Shown: one piece after another, positions 24,254 through 34,434 of the stretch | Position numbering within the stretch: the stretch's first letter is position 1 | How the letters are laid out: each line of letters begins with the position of its first letter | Origin: CALCNS01 sp964425745 | GTDB taxonomy: Bacteria; Bacillota; JAAYKD01 | DNA: 64,000 bases | Assembly (NCBI GenBank): GCA_964425745.1 | Contig: CAYRNW010000007.1 | Span: forward strand, 49,900 to 113,899 | Direction of reading: 5' to 3' | The notes under the pieces: generated by a model | What the model saw: only the letters and a program-made list of their open reading frames with translations | Told to the model about the DNA's origin: nothing | Database searches by the model: none | Program-made: the position numbers and the translations under genes

Positions 24254-27200
24254 TTAGATATCCCGTTCTGCAATTGCAAGTTCAAGCTCTCTGTCACCAG
24301 ATGGATACCGTAAATCGCTTTCCTGTCCGTTTTCATCAATAATAACCTCCTCCTGCTGCCTGAGTTCTTTAAACTCCAATTTCGTATTAATCTCTGCCTG
24401 ACGTGCTGAATACTCTGCTAAGCGCTCTTCAAATTCAAATGGTTTTACTACTTCTTTTTTGGCTTCGGCAAGTTGTATAGTCGCATCCTCAAGTTTTTGC
24501 TTAGTCTGTGCCAGTATGCTGTCGATTTTCTCTACAGCATTTTCAATCCTTGTAATACTTCCAAGTTCGGAATCACCGAGTTCAACACGATAGGTTGACG
24601 CACCCTTGATTAGCACTTCTAACTGGTCAAATGCAGATCGGACAAATAAAAGTTTGAAACCACGATAAGTGCCGACTTCCAAAGGTTCTCCGCTTACAGA
24701 AATATCATGGAGCTTGCTCATTATGATAAGCCTTTCCCCGGCTTTTACCCTTTCATCGAAGGTCTTACCGTCAACAATCATTGAAAACTCTTGACCAATT
24801 GATTGCTTTTTCAGCTCAATATCTTTTTCCAGGGCTGCAATTTTTTCTTTACAATGAGCAATCATGTTTGGATAATGGCTTTCGATGTTTCTTTCTAAAA
24901 TAATCCTTTCATTGTTCCAGTTTGCTTTGAGCAGTTTCAATCTTGCTACTTCATTATCAACTTCCATTTTTTCTGCCAGTAGTGGGTTGGATGTCGCAAT
25001 GGCCTTTACCTCAGCAGCAGAGAGGACTGTTTCGTCCATATCTTCACAGGAACGGGAAATACTCTTGCCTGTCATGACCTGACTGATATATTTCAGTTTT
25101 TGCTCTTGGATTTGCCATAAATAAGCATCAAACGTGCCTTTAGTGACATATCGAAAGATACTTACCACAGGATTCTCGTTACCCTGACGCAGTATCCGGC
25201 CATCACGCTGTTCAATATCGCTTGGGCGCCAAGGGCAGTCCAGATGATGGACAGCTATCAGCTTGTCCTGAACATTAGTCCCTGTTCCAAGTTTTGATGT
25301 GCTTCCAAGGAGAACTCTCACCTCTCCCATGCGTACTTTCTCAAACAATGCTTCACGCTGTTCATCAGTCTTGGCATCATGGACGAAGGCTATTTGTTCT
25401 TCTGGAATGCCCTTATCAATCAGGCATTGCTTGATCTCGTCATAGACATTAAACTGTCCGGGCTTAGGCGTGCCGGAATCACAGAAAATAATCTGTGTGG
25501 AGCGTTTTTCTTTGGTCTTCTGCCATATATCAAATACTTTGTCAAGGGCAATATTCAGCTTACTGTCCAGATCATTCGGCGCTTCCTCAATAATCAATCG
25601 AGGATCAATAGACATGAGCTTAGCTTCATTCGTGAGTTTAAGCATATTATCGGTGGAAGCATCAACTTCACCGTTTCGGATTTTATCAGCCCGCTCAACA
25701 AAAGTATCCATCAGCATTTTTTGAATTGGTGTCGCTTCGGTTGCGATTATGGCTGCTTTACCCCCCTCAATATCGGGAGTCGGGAGACTCAGCATATCGG
25801 CAGTCTGAATATCAGCTACGAGTTGAAACATATTCATGAGTTCAGGTAGGTTGTGGAATTTTGCAAAACGGTTTCTCATACGGTAGCCGGAGCCTTCCGG
25901 TGTTATTTCTAAAGAAGATACGACTTCCCCGAAAGTGGCAGCCCAGCTGTCAAAGTAGTTTAAGCCCATTTTTTGAAGCGTCTGCGGCTGCAAGTATCTC
26001 TGCATGACATACATCTCACTCATACTGTTGGAAATAGGTGTACCTGTAGCAAATACCACACCTTTCCCATTGTTTGTCTCCTGCAAATACTGGCATTTTA
26101 AAAGCATATCGGTAGCCCTTTGGCTTGCCGATTTACCGATACCGGCAACGTTTCTCATTTTTGTATAGCTGAAACAGTTTTTATAAACATGGGCTTCATC
26201 TACAAACATGTAATCCACACCAAGCTGTTCAAAAGTTAAAAGGTCATCCTTCTTTTCCTCTGCAGCAAGTTTTGTCAGCCTGTTTTTGAGGTTGTTTTGA
26301 AAGATGACCATTTGTTTGATTGACCAATTGTCGCCCTTCTCATCACGCATTTTTTTGATAATATAAGAGAGTTGGTTGATTTCTTCATTCAACTGCTTTT
26401 CCTGGCGCTCTTTTGAGATAGGAATACGTTCAAATTGACTATGACCGATTATAATGGCATCGTAATCACCCATAGCAATCCGGGAAACAAACTTGTTGCG
26501 GTTGGCTTTATCAAAATCTTTCTTGGTTGTCACTAAAATGTTGGCTTGGGGAAAGAAACGGTAGAACTCTTTCGCCCATTGCTCCGTTAAATGATTTGGA
26601 ACAACATATATCGGTTTTTTAATGGCTCCAATGCTTTTCAGATACATCCCTGATGCAATAAGGGCTGCGGTTTTACCAGCACCAACCACATGTCCTGCCA
26701 AACCTGTGCCTGAATAAATAACCCTTGCTGCAAAATTCCTTTGATGCGACCGCAGCTTTACCTCATCACTCATACCGGGAAATATCAAGTGAGATCCGTC
26801 ATATACACGAGGTCTGATGGTATTAAACCTTTCATTATAGATATTAAGAAGCATCTCAGCTCTATCTTTATCGCTGAACAGCCATGCTCCAAAGGTTTCT
26901 TTAATTTGATTCTGCTTGGCTCTTGCGATCATGGTTTCATTGGCATTGACAACATATTTTACTTGTTCTTTACCGTTTGCATCCACATAAGGTACAGGGT
27001 CACGCACTGTTGTACTCTGTAAGTTCAAGCAGTCCTCAAAAATCTGATAGGCATTTACCCTGCTTGTACCATAGGTCTTATTAACCTTAACAGAACTGGC
27101 GTCCTTAGTTTTGTTCAAAACACGCCATTGAGTGGTGTACTCCATATAATCAATATCAATAACATCTTTTAGATAATAAGGAGTACCAAAGGTTTCATGC

Positions 27201-30200
27201 ATAAACTGGCGGTAATATTCAATCGGTATCCAAGGAGAGCCAATGCGAAAATCTATATCACCGGGCAACAGCCTTGGAGGCTGTACTGCTTCTAATGCTT
27301 CTACATTTCGTGTAAAAAGGTCCGGATATTCTTCTGCTTTCATTTTTGCATATAGCAGCTTATCTTTGACCTGTCCGCTTAGGTATTCTTCATTCAGTTC
27401 CCAGCCTTCGTAATAATTGCCGTAGTATTTCTGTGGATTTAAATAAATTCTGTCTCCAAGTTCATCAATCAGCTCATCGGGAGTTTTGCCTGTCAGGTTT
27501 GCCATATACGGCAAGTCAATTTTCATTTTGACATTAAGACTGATTTCAAGTGCTTCTTTTGCCGTTTCCGCTCTATCCGGCAGACGGTATGATTTAATGG
27601 TCGCTTTATCAAATATCGGCGCTTTTACCCATGACTGTTTATCCTCGCTCTGATCCTCGATAGAACGCAATAGTGGAAATTGGTCATCATCCGAAAATAC
27701 TGCAATATTAGGTTTGTCATTGATAAACCCACATCGCTCAATGAACCTGTCATATACGCTGTTAAGTTTTTTCTGCGCTTTTTGAAGCTCATCAGGCATG
27801 TAATCCCTTGTCTGTACAGCAATGACATTTAAAAGCGCATCTCTGATTTCACAAAGTCCTTTAATCCTTTCGGCTCGTTTCCCTGTATAATCCTGTAGAA
27901 TCAACTTGTTATGCTCACAATAATATATTTTTTCATCCAACACCACATAGGTATAGTTTTTAGTTCCTTTAGGAGCATCCAACTTAGTTGCTTCATTAAC
28001 TGATTCTTCCTCAGCGGTTTCCATCGGTTTGTCTGCTTCTGCTGTAAAGGTTGCTCGGAGCTTATTTATGGCCTTATCAAGTTCTTCATATAAATCTTGT
28101 CCTTCCGGTGCAATGCAGGCTGTACCATCCTCATTTCCATACATATTCCTGCTGCGCTTCATTTCACCCAAAACCATATCAGGGTTCTCAAGGAAATATT
28201 GATTTAGGTTGATGTAATCTGTTTTTCTCGTATTGGTAAAAACCCAGTCAGGCAAAGAATACTTATCAACCTTTCTTGGACGGTCAAGCTTTTGAAAAAA
28301 TAAAATATCGGTCGTAACTTCCGTCCCCGCAAGTGCTTTAAATGCATTGTTCGGCAGCCGGATGGCACCAATCAGGTCGGCTCTTTGTGCTATATATTCC
28401 CTTACCGCAGTATCTCTTTTATCCATTGTTCCTTTACTTGTGATGAAACCAATGATGCCGCCCTGTTTTACAAGGTCTATGGATTTGGCAATAAAATAAT
28501 CGTGAATCAGAAAATCCTCATCAGCATACCTCTTGTCGTACAGCTTTATATTATTGAATGGAATATTTCCAAGGATCACATCAAATGAATTATCCTCAAA
28601 GTTTGTGATTTCATATCCCTGCACATAAATATTGGCTTTTTGATATAGTTGCTTTGCTATTCGTCCTGTGATGCTATCAATTTCAATACCATAAAGAGGC
28701 GTGTCGGCAATTGCTTCTGGAAGAACTGAGAAGAAGTTTCCTGTTCCCATCGCAGGGTCAAGAATCTTTCTGCCCCTACCACCTTTAAAACCAAACTGTT
28801 CAAAAGCATTATATATGTGTCTTATCAGTTCCGGCTCGGTATAATAAGCAGTGATAGTGGAATTTCTGGCATCCTCATATTCTTTGTCATCAAGTAAAAC
28901 TTTTAATTCCTGATACTCATTTTCCCATCCTGATGCAGTATCGGAGAAGGCATTGGCGAGGCCTCCCCATCCCACATAACGTGCAAGGATAATCTGTTCT
29001 TCGGGATTAGCGAGGCGCTTTTCCCTTTCAATCCGTTTTAAGAGTTTGATTGCTTCAATATTATTCTTATATTTGGTTTTTGCTCCGTTTGGATATAAGT
29101 TATAATCCTCGGAATAATGGAAATTCAACTTGGAATGACGAGCCTGTTCAGGCTTTGATTCAGCAGATAAGGAAATGTTCTCAGCCGTTTGCTCCTGCGG
29201 TTTGCTTTCTTTTTCATCGAAATCTTTATTATCCGGTGTATGGTATTGCTCTATTTCGGCAAGTTCCTTTTCTAGTTCATATTTCAAGTCTTCAAGGTCT
29301 TGCCAGTACTCCGACTGTTTATGTGAAAAAATTGCTCCCGATTCCCACTTCTTCTCAAACTCAAGCAACTCAGACTTTACTTCTTCAAGCTCGTTTTTAA
29401 GCGAGTTAAACTTTTCATCTTGTTCTATATTTACTTCCTTTAAATCCAAATACCGTCCTTCATCAATCAGTTTCCGGATAACTATGGCAGCTCTCAGCCA
29501 TGTCATATTGGTTTTATGCTTTTCTCCGTTTTCATCGATCCAGTCAAATTCAATACCGGTGCCGTTGTGGTTTTCAAATCCGATCCCTTGTTTATTTACA
29601 GAATGACCTCCAACCCCATATTCGGCTTTCAAAAACGCACTAAATGCTGAACCTGTCGGATTAGTTTTTGCAAAATCATAAATACGCTTCTTACCATCTT
29701 GCACCATGCTGCCTTCAAAAAGCACAATTTCAATGAGCTGCTCCTCACGGCTTTTTGGTATCGTGTCAAACAAGTTCATTTGTTTGCTCTGCATTGGCTT
29801 TGTTTCAATGATTCCAACTTCATGAGCCTTTGAAGTATCTTGAATATTAGAATAGGCGGGATTATCATGAATTGCTGTTTTAGTTGAAGGTAGAGATACT
29901 TGATCCACCGGCATCATTCTAATAAAGCCCATCTCCTGAAAGTTTGGCTCTCCTGACTTTTCCTCCTGCCTTATTTCCGCATCCTCAAATTCTTGCAGTA
30001 GATCAGTAATACCAATCAATGGAGATGTAAATTGCTTAAAATACTTCTCGATATCCACATCGGTCAAAGAAACATATTCACCTGTATTATAATTAACTCT
30101 TGCAATTAAAAATGTTCCAAAAATCGGCTGTCCATTTACAATACGGTTAATAGAAGTGCTGTCAAAGTCCACATCATCAGCACATACTGCATCAATACCT

Positions 30201-31591
30201 TCTGCAATTTCAATAGTAGTAAAAGCGCCACCGACTTGTTTTTGAAATTCCTTATATCCATTACGGATTTCAGCAACATAAGGCGCTTTGCCCTGTTCTA
30301 CCACTAAAACTTTGAGCAGTTTTTCATTTAACTTTGGTTCATCAATTCCCTTCATTTCATAGAGTTCATCAGGGATATTATAATCTCCGATGGGGTCATT
30401 TTCTGGCATAAAAAAAGAGCCATCCGTTAATGACTCATTCTTTTCGGATAGCTCCACATTTGGAATATAAGGTTCACTGCTTATCTCGCTTTGTAAATCA
30501 GTTCGTTCAGGACGATTTCTTCCGCTGCCGATCTCAGGCTGCTCATATGTCTGGTTCTCTCCATGATATCCTCGGTGTTCGGCATCGGATCGGACTTCAA
30601 CATTTGTTGTATGATATGCTCTATTTTCTCCACTGCTTCCTCTTGTACCCGGTGCATGATCGCCATCAGAGTGCCATCCATTTTCAAAATCATATATCGC
30701 TGTGGATTTTGTTCTTTGAGGTACTCCATTGCCATCCTGCCGTATTTCCCCAGCGGCCTGTCGTCCTCGCTGTTGTTGGAGATTTGGATATTGGGAATAT
30801 TCACTCCGTCTATCTCTGTGTAACTCACGTCTATTTTGCTCATTTTCTGCTCTCCTTTCTTTCTCAATGATTTTTATATTCCTCTCAATTTCAATCAAGA
30901 TACCTTTGGAAATATCGGTGACAGTATGGCCAAGCTTTGCAATTAACGGAATAGTATTAAAGTGAGCAACGGTAGCTGTTCCGTATCCTAATTCCATTTC
31001 TTCATCGGTTGATCCGCATCTTTTCCCTACAAAGTACAACACACTGTCACTGATAAGTTCTTGAAGCTGCATTTCCAGCCCGTCATGCGGAAGGTCTTCA
31101 AACAGGTGATTTTCAAAGTCATTCTGAAAGTTTTGCAGATAAGTGTCCAGGTTTTCCATTACAGCTTCATAAGAGATTTGGCGAAGGCAGTCTGCAAAAC
31201 CTGCTGTCTTTATGTTATGCCCATATGAAAGACGCAGTTCAATACCCTTCCTCATATCTTCATCAAGCTGCCAGTTTGTTGCAATCACATCTCTGCCATT
31301 CGTCTGAGAAACATCAAACAAGTGCTTGATAGTAAGTCTTGCGTTTTCATATTCACATACTGCAATACCTGTCGCACCTTTGTTAACGTATCTTCCAACC
31401 TTATTCCAAACTGCTGTAGGTGCAAGCATTGTAACATTTGGGTTTTGAGCATATACAAGCAGTGCATTATCAAAACTGTATTTGAAGAATTTAGACGCAA
31501 ACGCAAGGTAATCCCGCCAGGCACTTTCGCTCCGGGTAATATGGGGAGCGATTGTTTCATAGATCGTTTTTAACCTTTCATCTTTTCTCAA
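24254..31591 (-). CDS. Giant ArdC-like / N6-methylase / SNF2-helicase protein
   Basis: A 2,445-residue protein. Residues 1-90 look like the ArdC/LtrC-type single-strand DNA-binding module (WRDYLAFASKFFKYSFDNALL). A long polar region follows, then a methylase domain with ILDPAMGTGNFF (about 942) and ILGNIPFNN (about 1,005). A superfamily 2 helicase domain follows, with GAGKT (about 1,637), VDEAH (about 1,795), GTPISN and QRDGRILRQGN (about 2,128), and then a coiled C-terminus. Such proteins are hallmarks of large clostridial conjugative elements and are thought to protect or remodel the entering DNA. Its ATG overlaps the parB stop by four bases. No frameshift is seen. Confidence 0.88.
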   Translation of the reverse strand: MRKDERLKTIYETIAPHITRSESAWRDYLAFASKFFKYSFDNALLVYAQNPNVTMLAPTAVWNKVGRYVNKGATGIAVCEYENARLTIKHLFDVSQTNGRDVIATNWQLDEDMRKGIELRLSYGHNIKTAGFADCLRQISYEAVMENLDTYLQNFQNDFENHLFEDLPHDGLEMQLQELISDSVLYFVGKRCGSTDEEMELGYGTATVAHFNTIPLIAKLGHTVTDISKGILIEIERNIKIIEKERRAENEQNRRELHRDRRSEYSQYPNLQQQRGRQAAGEIRQDGNGVPQRTKSTAIYDFENGWHSDGDHAPGTRGSSGENRAYHTTNVEVRSDAEHRGYHGENQTYEQPEIGSGRNRPERTDLQSEISSEPYIPNVELSEKNESLTDGSFFMPENDPIGDYNIPDELYEMKGIDEPKLNEKLLKVLVVEQGKAPYVAEIRNGYKEFQKQVGGAFTTIEIAEGIDAVCADDVDFDSTSINRIVNGQPIFGTFLIARVNYNTGEYVSLTDVDIEKYFKQFTSPLIGITDLLQEFEDAEIRQEEKSGEPNFQEMGFIRMMPVDQVSLPSTKTAIHDNPAYSNIQDTSKAHEVGIIETKPMQSKQMNLFDTIPKSREEQLIEIVLFEGSMVQDGKKRIYDFAKTNPTGSAFSAFLKAEYGVGGHSVNKQGIGFENHNGTGIEFDWIDENGEKHKTNMTWLRAAIVIRKLIDEGRYLDLKEVNIEQDEKFNSLKNELEEVKSELLEFEKKWESGAIFSHKQSEYWQDLEDLKYELEKELAEIEQYHTPDNKDFDEKESKPQEQTAENISLSAESKPEQARHSKLNFHYSEDYNLYPNGAKTKYKNNIEAIKLLKRIEREKRLANPEEQIILARYVGWGGLANAFSDTASGWENEYQELKVLLDDKEYEDARNSTITAYYTEPELIRHIYNAFEQFGFKGGRGRKILDPAMGTGNFFSVLPEAIADTPLYGIEIDSITGRIAKQLYQKANIYVQGYEITNFEDNSFDVILGNIPFNNIKLYDKRYADEDFLIHDYFIAKSIDLVKQGGIIGFITSKGTMDKRDTAVREYIAQRADLIGAIRLPNNAFKALAGTEVTTDILFFQKLDRPRKVDKYSLPDWVFTNTRKTDYINLNQYFLENPDMVLGEMKRSRNMYGNEDGTACIAPEGQDLYEELDKAINKLRATFTAEADKPMETAEEESVNEATKLDAPKGTKNYTYVVLDEKIYYCEHNKLILQDYTGKRAERIKGLCEIRDALLNVIAVQTRDYMPDELQKAQKKLNSVYDRFIERCGFINDKPNIAVFSDDDQFPLLRSIEDQSEDKQSWVKAPIFDKATIKSYRLPDRAETAKEALEISLNVKMKIDLPYMANLTGKTPDELIDELGDRIYLNPQKYYGNYYEGWELNEEYLSGQVKDKLLYAKMKAEEYPDLFTRNVEALEAVQPPRLLPGDIDFRIGSPWIPIEYYRQFMHETFGTPYYLKDVIDIDYMEYTTQWRVLNKTKDASSVKVNKTYGTSRVNAYQIFEDCLNLQSTTVRDPVPYVDANGKEQVKYVVNANETMIARAKQNQIKETFGAWLFSDKDRAEMLLNIYNERFNTIRPRVYDGSHLIFPGMSDEVKLRSHQRNFAARVIYSGTGLAGHVVGAGKTAALIASGMYLKSIGAIKKPIYVVPNHLTEQWAKEFYRFFPQANILVTTKKDFDKANRNKFVSRIAMGDYDAIIIGHSQFERIPISKERQEKQLNEEINQLSYIIKKMRDEKGDNWSIKQMVIFQNNLKNRLTKLAAEEKKDDLLTFEQLGVDYMFVDEAHVYKNCFSYTKMRNVAGIGKSASQRATDMLLKCQYLQETNNGKGVVFATGTPISNSMSEMYVMQRYLQPQTLQKMGLNYFDSWAATFGEVVSSLEITPEGSGYRMRNRFAKFHNLPELMNMFQLVADIQTADMLSLPTPDIEGGKAAIIATEATPIQKMLMDTFVERADKIRNGEVDASTDNMLKLTNEAKLMSIDPRLIIEEAPNDLDSKLNIALDKVFDIWQKTKEKRSTQIIFCDSGTPKPGQFNVYDEIKQCLIDKGIPEEQIAFVHDAKTDEQREALFEKVRMGEVRVLLGSTSKLGTGTNVQDKLIAVHHLDCPWRPSDIEQRDGRILRQGNENPVVSIFRYVTKGTFDAYLWQIQEQKLKYISQVMTGKSISRSCEDMDETVLSAAEVKAIATSNPLLAEKMEVDNEVARLKLLKANWNNERIILERNIESHYPNMIAHCKEKIAALEKDIELKKQSIGQEFSMIVDGKTFDERVKAGERLIIMSKLHDISVSGEPLEVGTYRGFKLLFVRSAFDQLEVLIKGASTYRVELGDSELGSITRIENAVEKIDSILAQTKQKLEDATIQLAEAKKEVVKPFEFEERLAEYSARQAEINTKLEFKELRQQEEVIIDENGQESDLRYPSGDRELELAIAERDI

Positions 31592-32622
31592 GCAGTGTTA
31601 GCCTCCTTTCTGTCAGGGTGGGTTTGGTAATATAGTTCAAGTGCTTCTTCCACCACCTTTTCAATTTCACTTGCCTTGGTATCAGGCGAAAAAAATTTTG
31701 AGTAAACCTTATGTTTGATTTTAATCGATGGAGCCGATGATGATTTTGGTTTTCTGTTTATTTCACCTGATAGAATCTGATATGTGGTTTTCTCGTTAAG
31801 CTTGCTGTTTGCTGAATAGCTCCTAAGCATTTCGGCCTTTTTCATGTCCACTTTAAACTCGTTTTCCGAAAGAACCTTTTCAACTTCTTCTTGCTCCATA
31901 TCAGCAAGGTATGAAAGATCAACCGCACATCGCAGGGAAATTTCATCGCAGTCAACTCGGCTCTTCAAGCCAACAATCAGCTTATCAACTCTTAACAAAC
32001 GGGCAACAGTATTTCTTGAAAGTCCATATTCAATCCCTACTTTATCGAGAGATTTTAACTTGTTCCCCACTGGGGAACAAGTTTCGTCACTCCCTTTATA
32101 ATCAGGATTTTCAAGCCATATTAACTCGTTTATGATGTCATTTCTTTTGCCCTGAGAAAACATTTTAGAGTGCCTGAGTGCAAGCACGGTTGCTTTTTCT
32201 GACGGCAGCATATCTGTAAAGGAGCGCTGAATTACATTGGTTTCTACCACATACATGAGAGCTTCTTCATCAGATAAGCTGTCCTTTACAATACAAGGAC
32301 CTTCTGTAAGTCCTGCCAGTTTTGCTCCGTTCATTCGGTTATGACCTGCAAGCATTTCATATTCATAGCCGTTTTCGTCAGATTCAATTCTTCTTACGAT
32401 CATCGGCATCAAAATCCCATTTGATTTAATGCTCTCTACCAAGTCGTCCAATCGCTCATCGCTATACAACCGAAATGGATGATTTTGAAATGGTTTGATT
32501 TTATCAAAAGGTATCATCAAAATCCCATTTTCTTCTGATTTAGATGTCGTTAATGCAGGTTCAGCAGCCTGTAATAATTCATCAAGAGATTTAACCTTCT
32601 TAGCTGTTGGTCTTGTTACCAT
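31588..32622 (-). CDS. parB: ParB-like partition protein
   Basis: A 344-residue ParB/Spo0J-type protein. The N-terminal nuclease-like ParB domain has IKPFQNHPFRLYSDE and the AGHNRMNGAKLAGL box (about 115-128), followed by a helix-turn-helix region with IEYGLSRNTVARLLR. It would bind a centromere-like site and work with ParA to hold the excised element in the cell. It overlaps parA by 23 bases. An upstream ATG is not available without running further into parA. Confidence 0.88.
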   Translation of the reverse strand: MVTRPTAKKVKSLDELLQAAEPALTTSKSEENGILMIPFDKIKPFQNHPFRLYSDERLDDLVESIKSNGILMPMIVRRIESDENGYEYEMLAGHNRMNGAKLAGLTEGPCIVKDSLSDEEALMYVVETNVIQRSFTDMLPSEKATVLALRHSKMFSQGKRNDIINELIWLENPDYKGSDETCSPVGNKLKSLDKVGIEYGLSRNTVARLLRVDKLIVGLKSRVDCDEISLRCAVDLSYLADMEQEEVEKVLSENEFKVDMKKAEMLRSYSANSKLNEKTTYQILSGEINRKPKSSSAPSIKIKHKVYSKFFSPDTKASEIEKVVEEALELYYQTHPDRKEANTA

Positions 32623-33394
32623 TCGCTATCAACTCCTTTGCTACTTCACCATATGCAAATCCTGCCTTTGACTTCCTATCAAAGTCTATGACACTCATGC
32701 CGTAACGATTTGCTTCACCTACTCGAATAGATCGAGGAACCTGCATTTTAAAAATTTTCATCCCGTTGCCATAGGCTTCTGTAACTTCAGCACAGACTTC
32801 CTTATGAAGATTGGTTTGCATATCGCACATCGTCATCAAGATTCCTTCAAACTGGATTCCTGGGTTAATTCTCTTTCTGATTTTTAAAATGGTTTTCGTT
32901 AAGTCTGTAAGTCCCATTGTTGCGTAATATTCAGGATTGATCGGAATGATAACGCTATCTGCAGCTGATAGTGCATTAATGGTCAGGGGCCCCAACGAGG
33001 GGTTTGTATCAATGAGGATAAAATCATAATCCTCGCGCAATGGTTCCATGATATTTGAGAGCAATTTTTCACTTCCCATTTCCATACGCAGGTTAGCTTC
33101 AACAACAGATAAATGAATACTGCTTGGAATAAAATCCACTTTGCCATGAGAATGAATAAACTCTGCCTTATTTGGCAGTTCTTCCTCATCCATAGCTTTG
33201 TTCATAACTTCTGCAATTGTTGTATGAACAGAAGTGCTGTCATCCACAAAAGATGCTGTCAAATTGGCCTGCGGATCAAAGTCCACTGCCAATACTCGCT
33301 TACCAAGTTCTCCAAGAGAATATGCCATGTTTCTGACACTGGTTGTTTTGGCAACACCGCCTTTTTGGTTCGCTACTGCTATAATCTTACACAT
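32600..33394 (-). CDS. parA: ParA-family partition ATPase
   Basis: A 264-residue ParA/Soj ATPase. The deviant Walker A KGGVAKTT is at residues 11-18, and DFDPQANLT and FILIDTNPSLGPLT follow. It is the first gene inside the right end of the element, with GGAGG ten bases before its ATG. With ParB it should give stable inheritance of the excised form. The leader contains the terminal inverted repeat of the element. Confidence 0.92.
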   Translation of the reverse strand: MCKIIAVANQKGGVAKTTSVRNMAYSLGELGKRVLAVDFDPQANLTASFVDDSTSVHTTIAEVMNKAMDEEELPNKAEFIHSHGKVDFIPSSIHLSVVEANLRMEMGSEKLLSNIMEPLREDYDFILIDTNPSLGPLTINALSAADSVIIPINPEYYATMGLTDLTKTILKIRKRINPGIQFEGILMTMCDMQTNLHKEVCAEVTEAYGNGMKIFKMQVPRSIRVGEANRYGMSVIDFDRKSKAGFAYGEVAKELIANGNKTNS

Positions 33395-33450
33395 TCGTTT
33401 CTAAACCTCCTCAATACTGCTGTTATTTTGCTAATTTGGGCATAAAAAAA

Positions 33451-33504
33451 TTGGACTAAATCAGTGAAACCCTTACGTTTAATAGGTTTACTAATTTAGT
33501 CCAA
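33451..33504. repeat. Imperfect inverted repeat at the right end of the element
   Basis: Arms of about 20 bases (TTGGACTAAATCAGTGAAACC and the complement of GGTTTACTAATTTAGTCCAA) differ at a few positions and enclose a 12-base centre. On the minus strand the stem is followed by seven T residues, so it can also act as an intrinsic terminator upstream of parA. It lies about a dozen bases inside the hsdR junction, where recombinase arm sites of integrating elements are usual. Both readings are possible at once. Confidence 0.6.
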
Positions 33505-34369
33505 GTATAACAGCGTCATCGACAATAATCAAGTCAAAGAAACCCGGTTGAAATTCTCTAAACGGTTCCTGTTCGTCTTCGCCCGCCAATTGTTGATACA
33601 AACTCATGTAAATTTCATAGGAACTATCGAGTTGCCTATTTTGAACCTTAGTCATGATTTTTTCGAAAGGTTTGAAATCTTGTTGCATGGTTTGGTCAAT
33701 TAGGAAATTGCGATCTACTAAGTAAAGAATTCTCTTCGTCGTTTTGGTTTTTAGCAGTTTCCAAATGATCTGGAAGGCTGTAAAAGTTTTTCCGGTTCCG
33801 GTTGCCATTACCAATAAGATTCGTCTCTGCCCTCTTGCAATCGCTTCTAAAGTTCTATTGATTGCGATTCTCTGATAATACCGTGGTTTCTTTTGTGTAA
33901 TGAAATCATAATGATCTGCTTCGATTACAATCTTCTCTTGAGTTGCATTCAATCCTTTCCCTTTGAGATACCGTAACCAAAGTTCGTTCTCTGTTGGAAA
34001 TTGATCTACCCCAAGCGTTCTTTCGGCTCCAGTGAAAAAGTTATGTTCAAGAAAGCCACTGCCATTGGAAGAATAGGCAAATGGAATATTCAATATTTGA
34101 GCATAATCCATAGCCTGCTGCATGCCATCTCCAACCGTATGCTCTGCGTCTTTAGCTTCAATAATCGCTAACGGGATCTGGCCATCTTTATGTGTGAGTA
34201 GGTAATCAGCTTTTTTGCGTTTCCCTCTACGAACAGTATTTCCTCTGACGTGGACTTGGCCATCTGTAAAGAAATATTCCATGAGAATTTGAGTTTTCGC
34301 CCAACCAGCGCTTTCAATTGCCGGAGTGATATGACGATTCTTAATATCTTCTTCAGTCAATTTTTTCAT
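33491..34369 (-). pseudogene. hsdR: Type I restriction subunit HsdR, truncated by the element
   Basis: The first 285 or so residues of an HsdR protein. A PD-(D/E)xK nuclease lies near the N-terminus (Asp55 in KADYLL, EAK at 71-73), a Walker A ATGTGKT at 189-195, and the helicase reading reaches FDLIIVDD at about 278-285. There the family would continue with the rest of the DEAD/DEAH box, but here a short foreign tail (AVILGLN) and a stop follow. About two thirds of the protein is missing, so it cannot translocate or cut as a normal R subunit. The remainder is expected beyond the left end of the element. The gene has its own promoter at 34435-34463. Confidence 0.9.
33504..33532 (-). promoter_or_regulatory. 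Possible promoter spanning the hsdR/element junction
   Basis: On the minus strand TTGATT (33527-33532) and TATACT (33504-33509) stand 17 bases apart. The -35 box lies in hsdR sequence and the -10 box in the element. It would fire towards parA, through the inverted repeat and its T-tract. Confidence 0.35.
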
Positions 34370-34434
34370 TGGACACCCTCTCCTCTGCAGAATTCAAGGT
34401 GAAATTAGACACAAGGATTAAGACTTTTAGTCAT

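Larger units (their letters stand above)
1..33517 (-). mobile_element. Right-hand part of an integrative conjugative element
   Basis: This stretch holds a co-directional minus-strand set of mobile-element genes: partition (parA, parB), a giant methylase/helicase, a Toprim protein, an oriT-like region, a MobC-like protein and relaxase, a VirD4 coupling protein, VirB2/VirB3/VirB6-like channel proteins and a Tad pilus cluster. The right end is placed at about 33,517 because hsdR reading stops matching its family there and an inverted repeat follows immediately. The left end and any integrase are outside the window, so the mode of integration cannot be read. The base composition is visibly more AT-rich than the backbone to the right. 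A plasmid co-integrate is a less likely alternative. Confidence 0.88.

Noticed and set aside
30481..30867. A 128-codon minus-strand frame with a protein-like sequence inside the giant helicase gene
   Set aside because: It lies in another frame of the uninterrupted 2,445-residue gene and lacks a ribosome binding site of its own; codon shadowing is the simpler reading.
33451..33504. Inverted repeat read as the end of an insertion sequence
   Set aside because: No transposase is next to it and no second copy bounds a short element; position at the hsdR break and next to parA fits the end of the large element.
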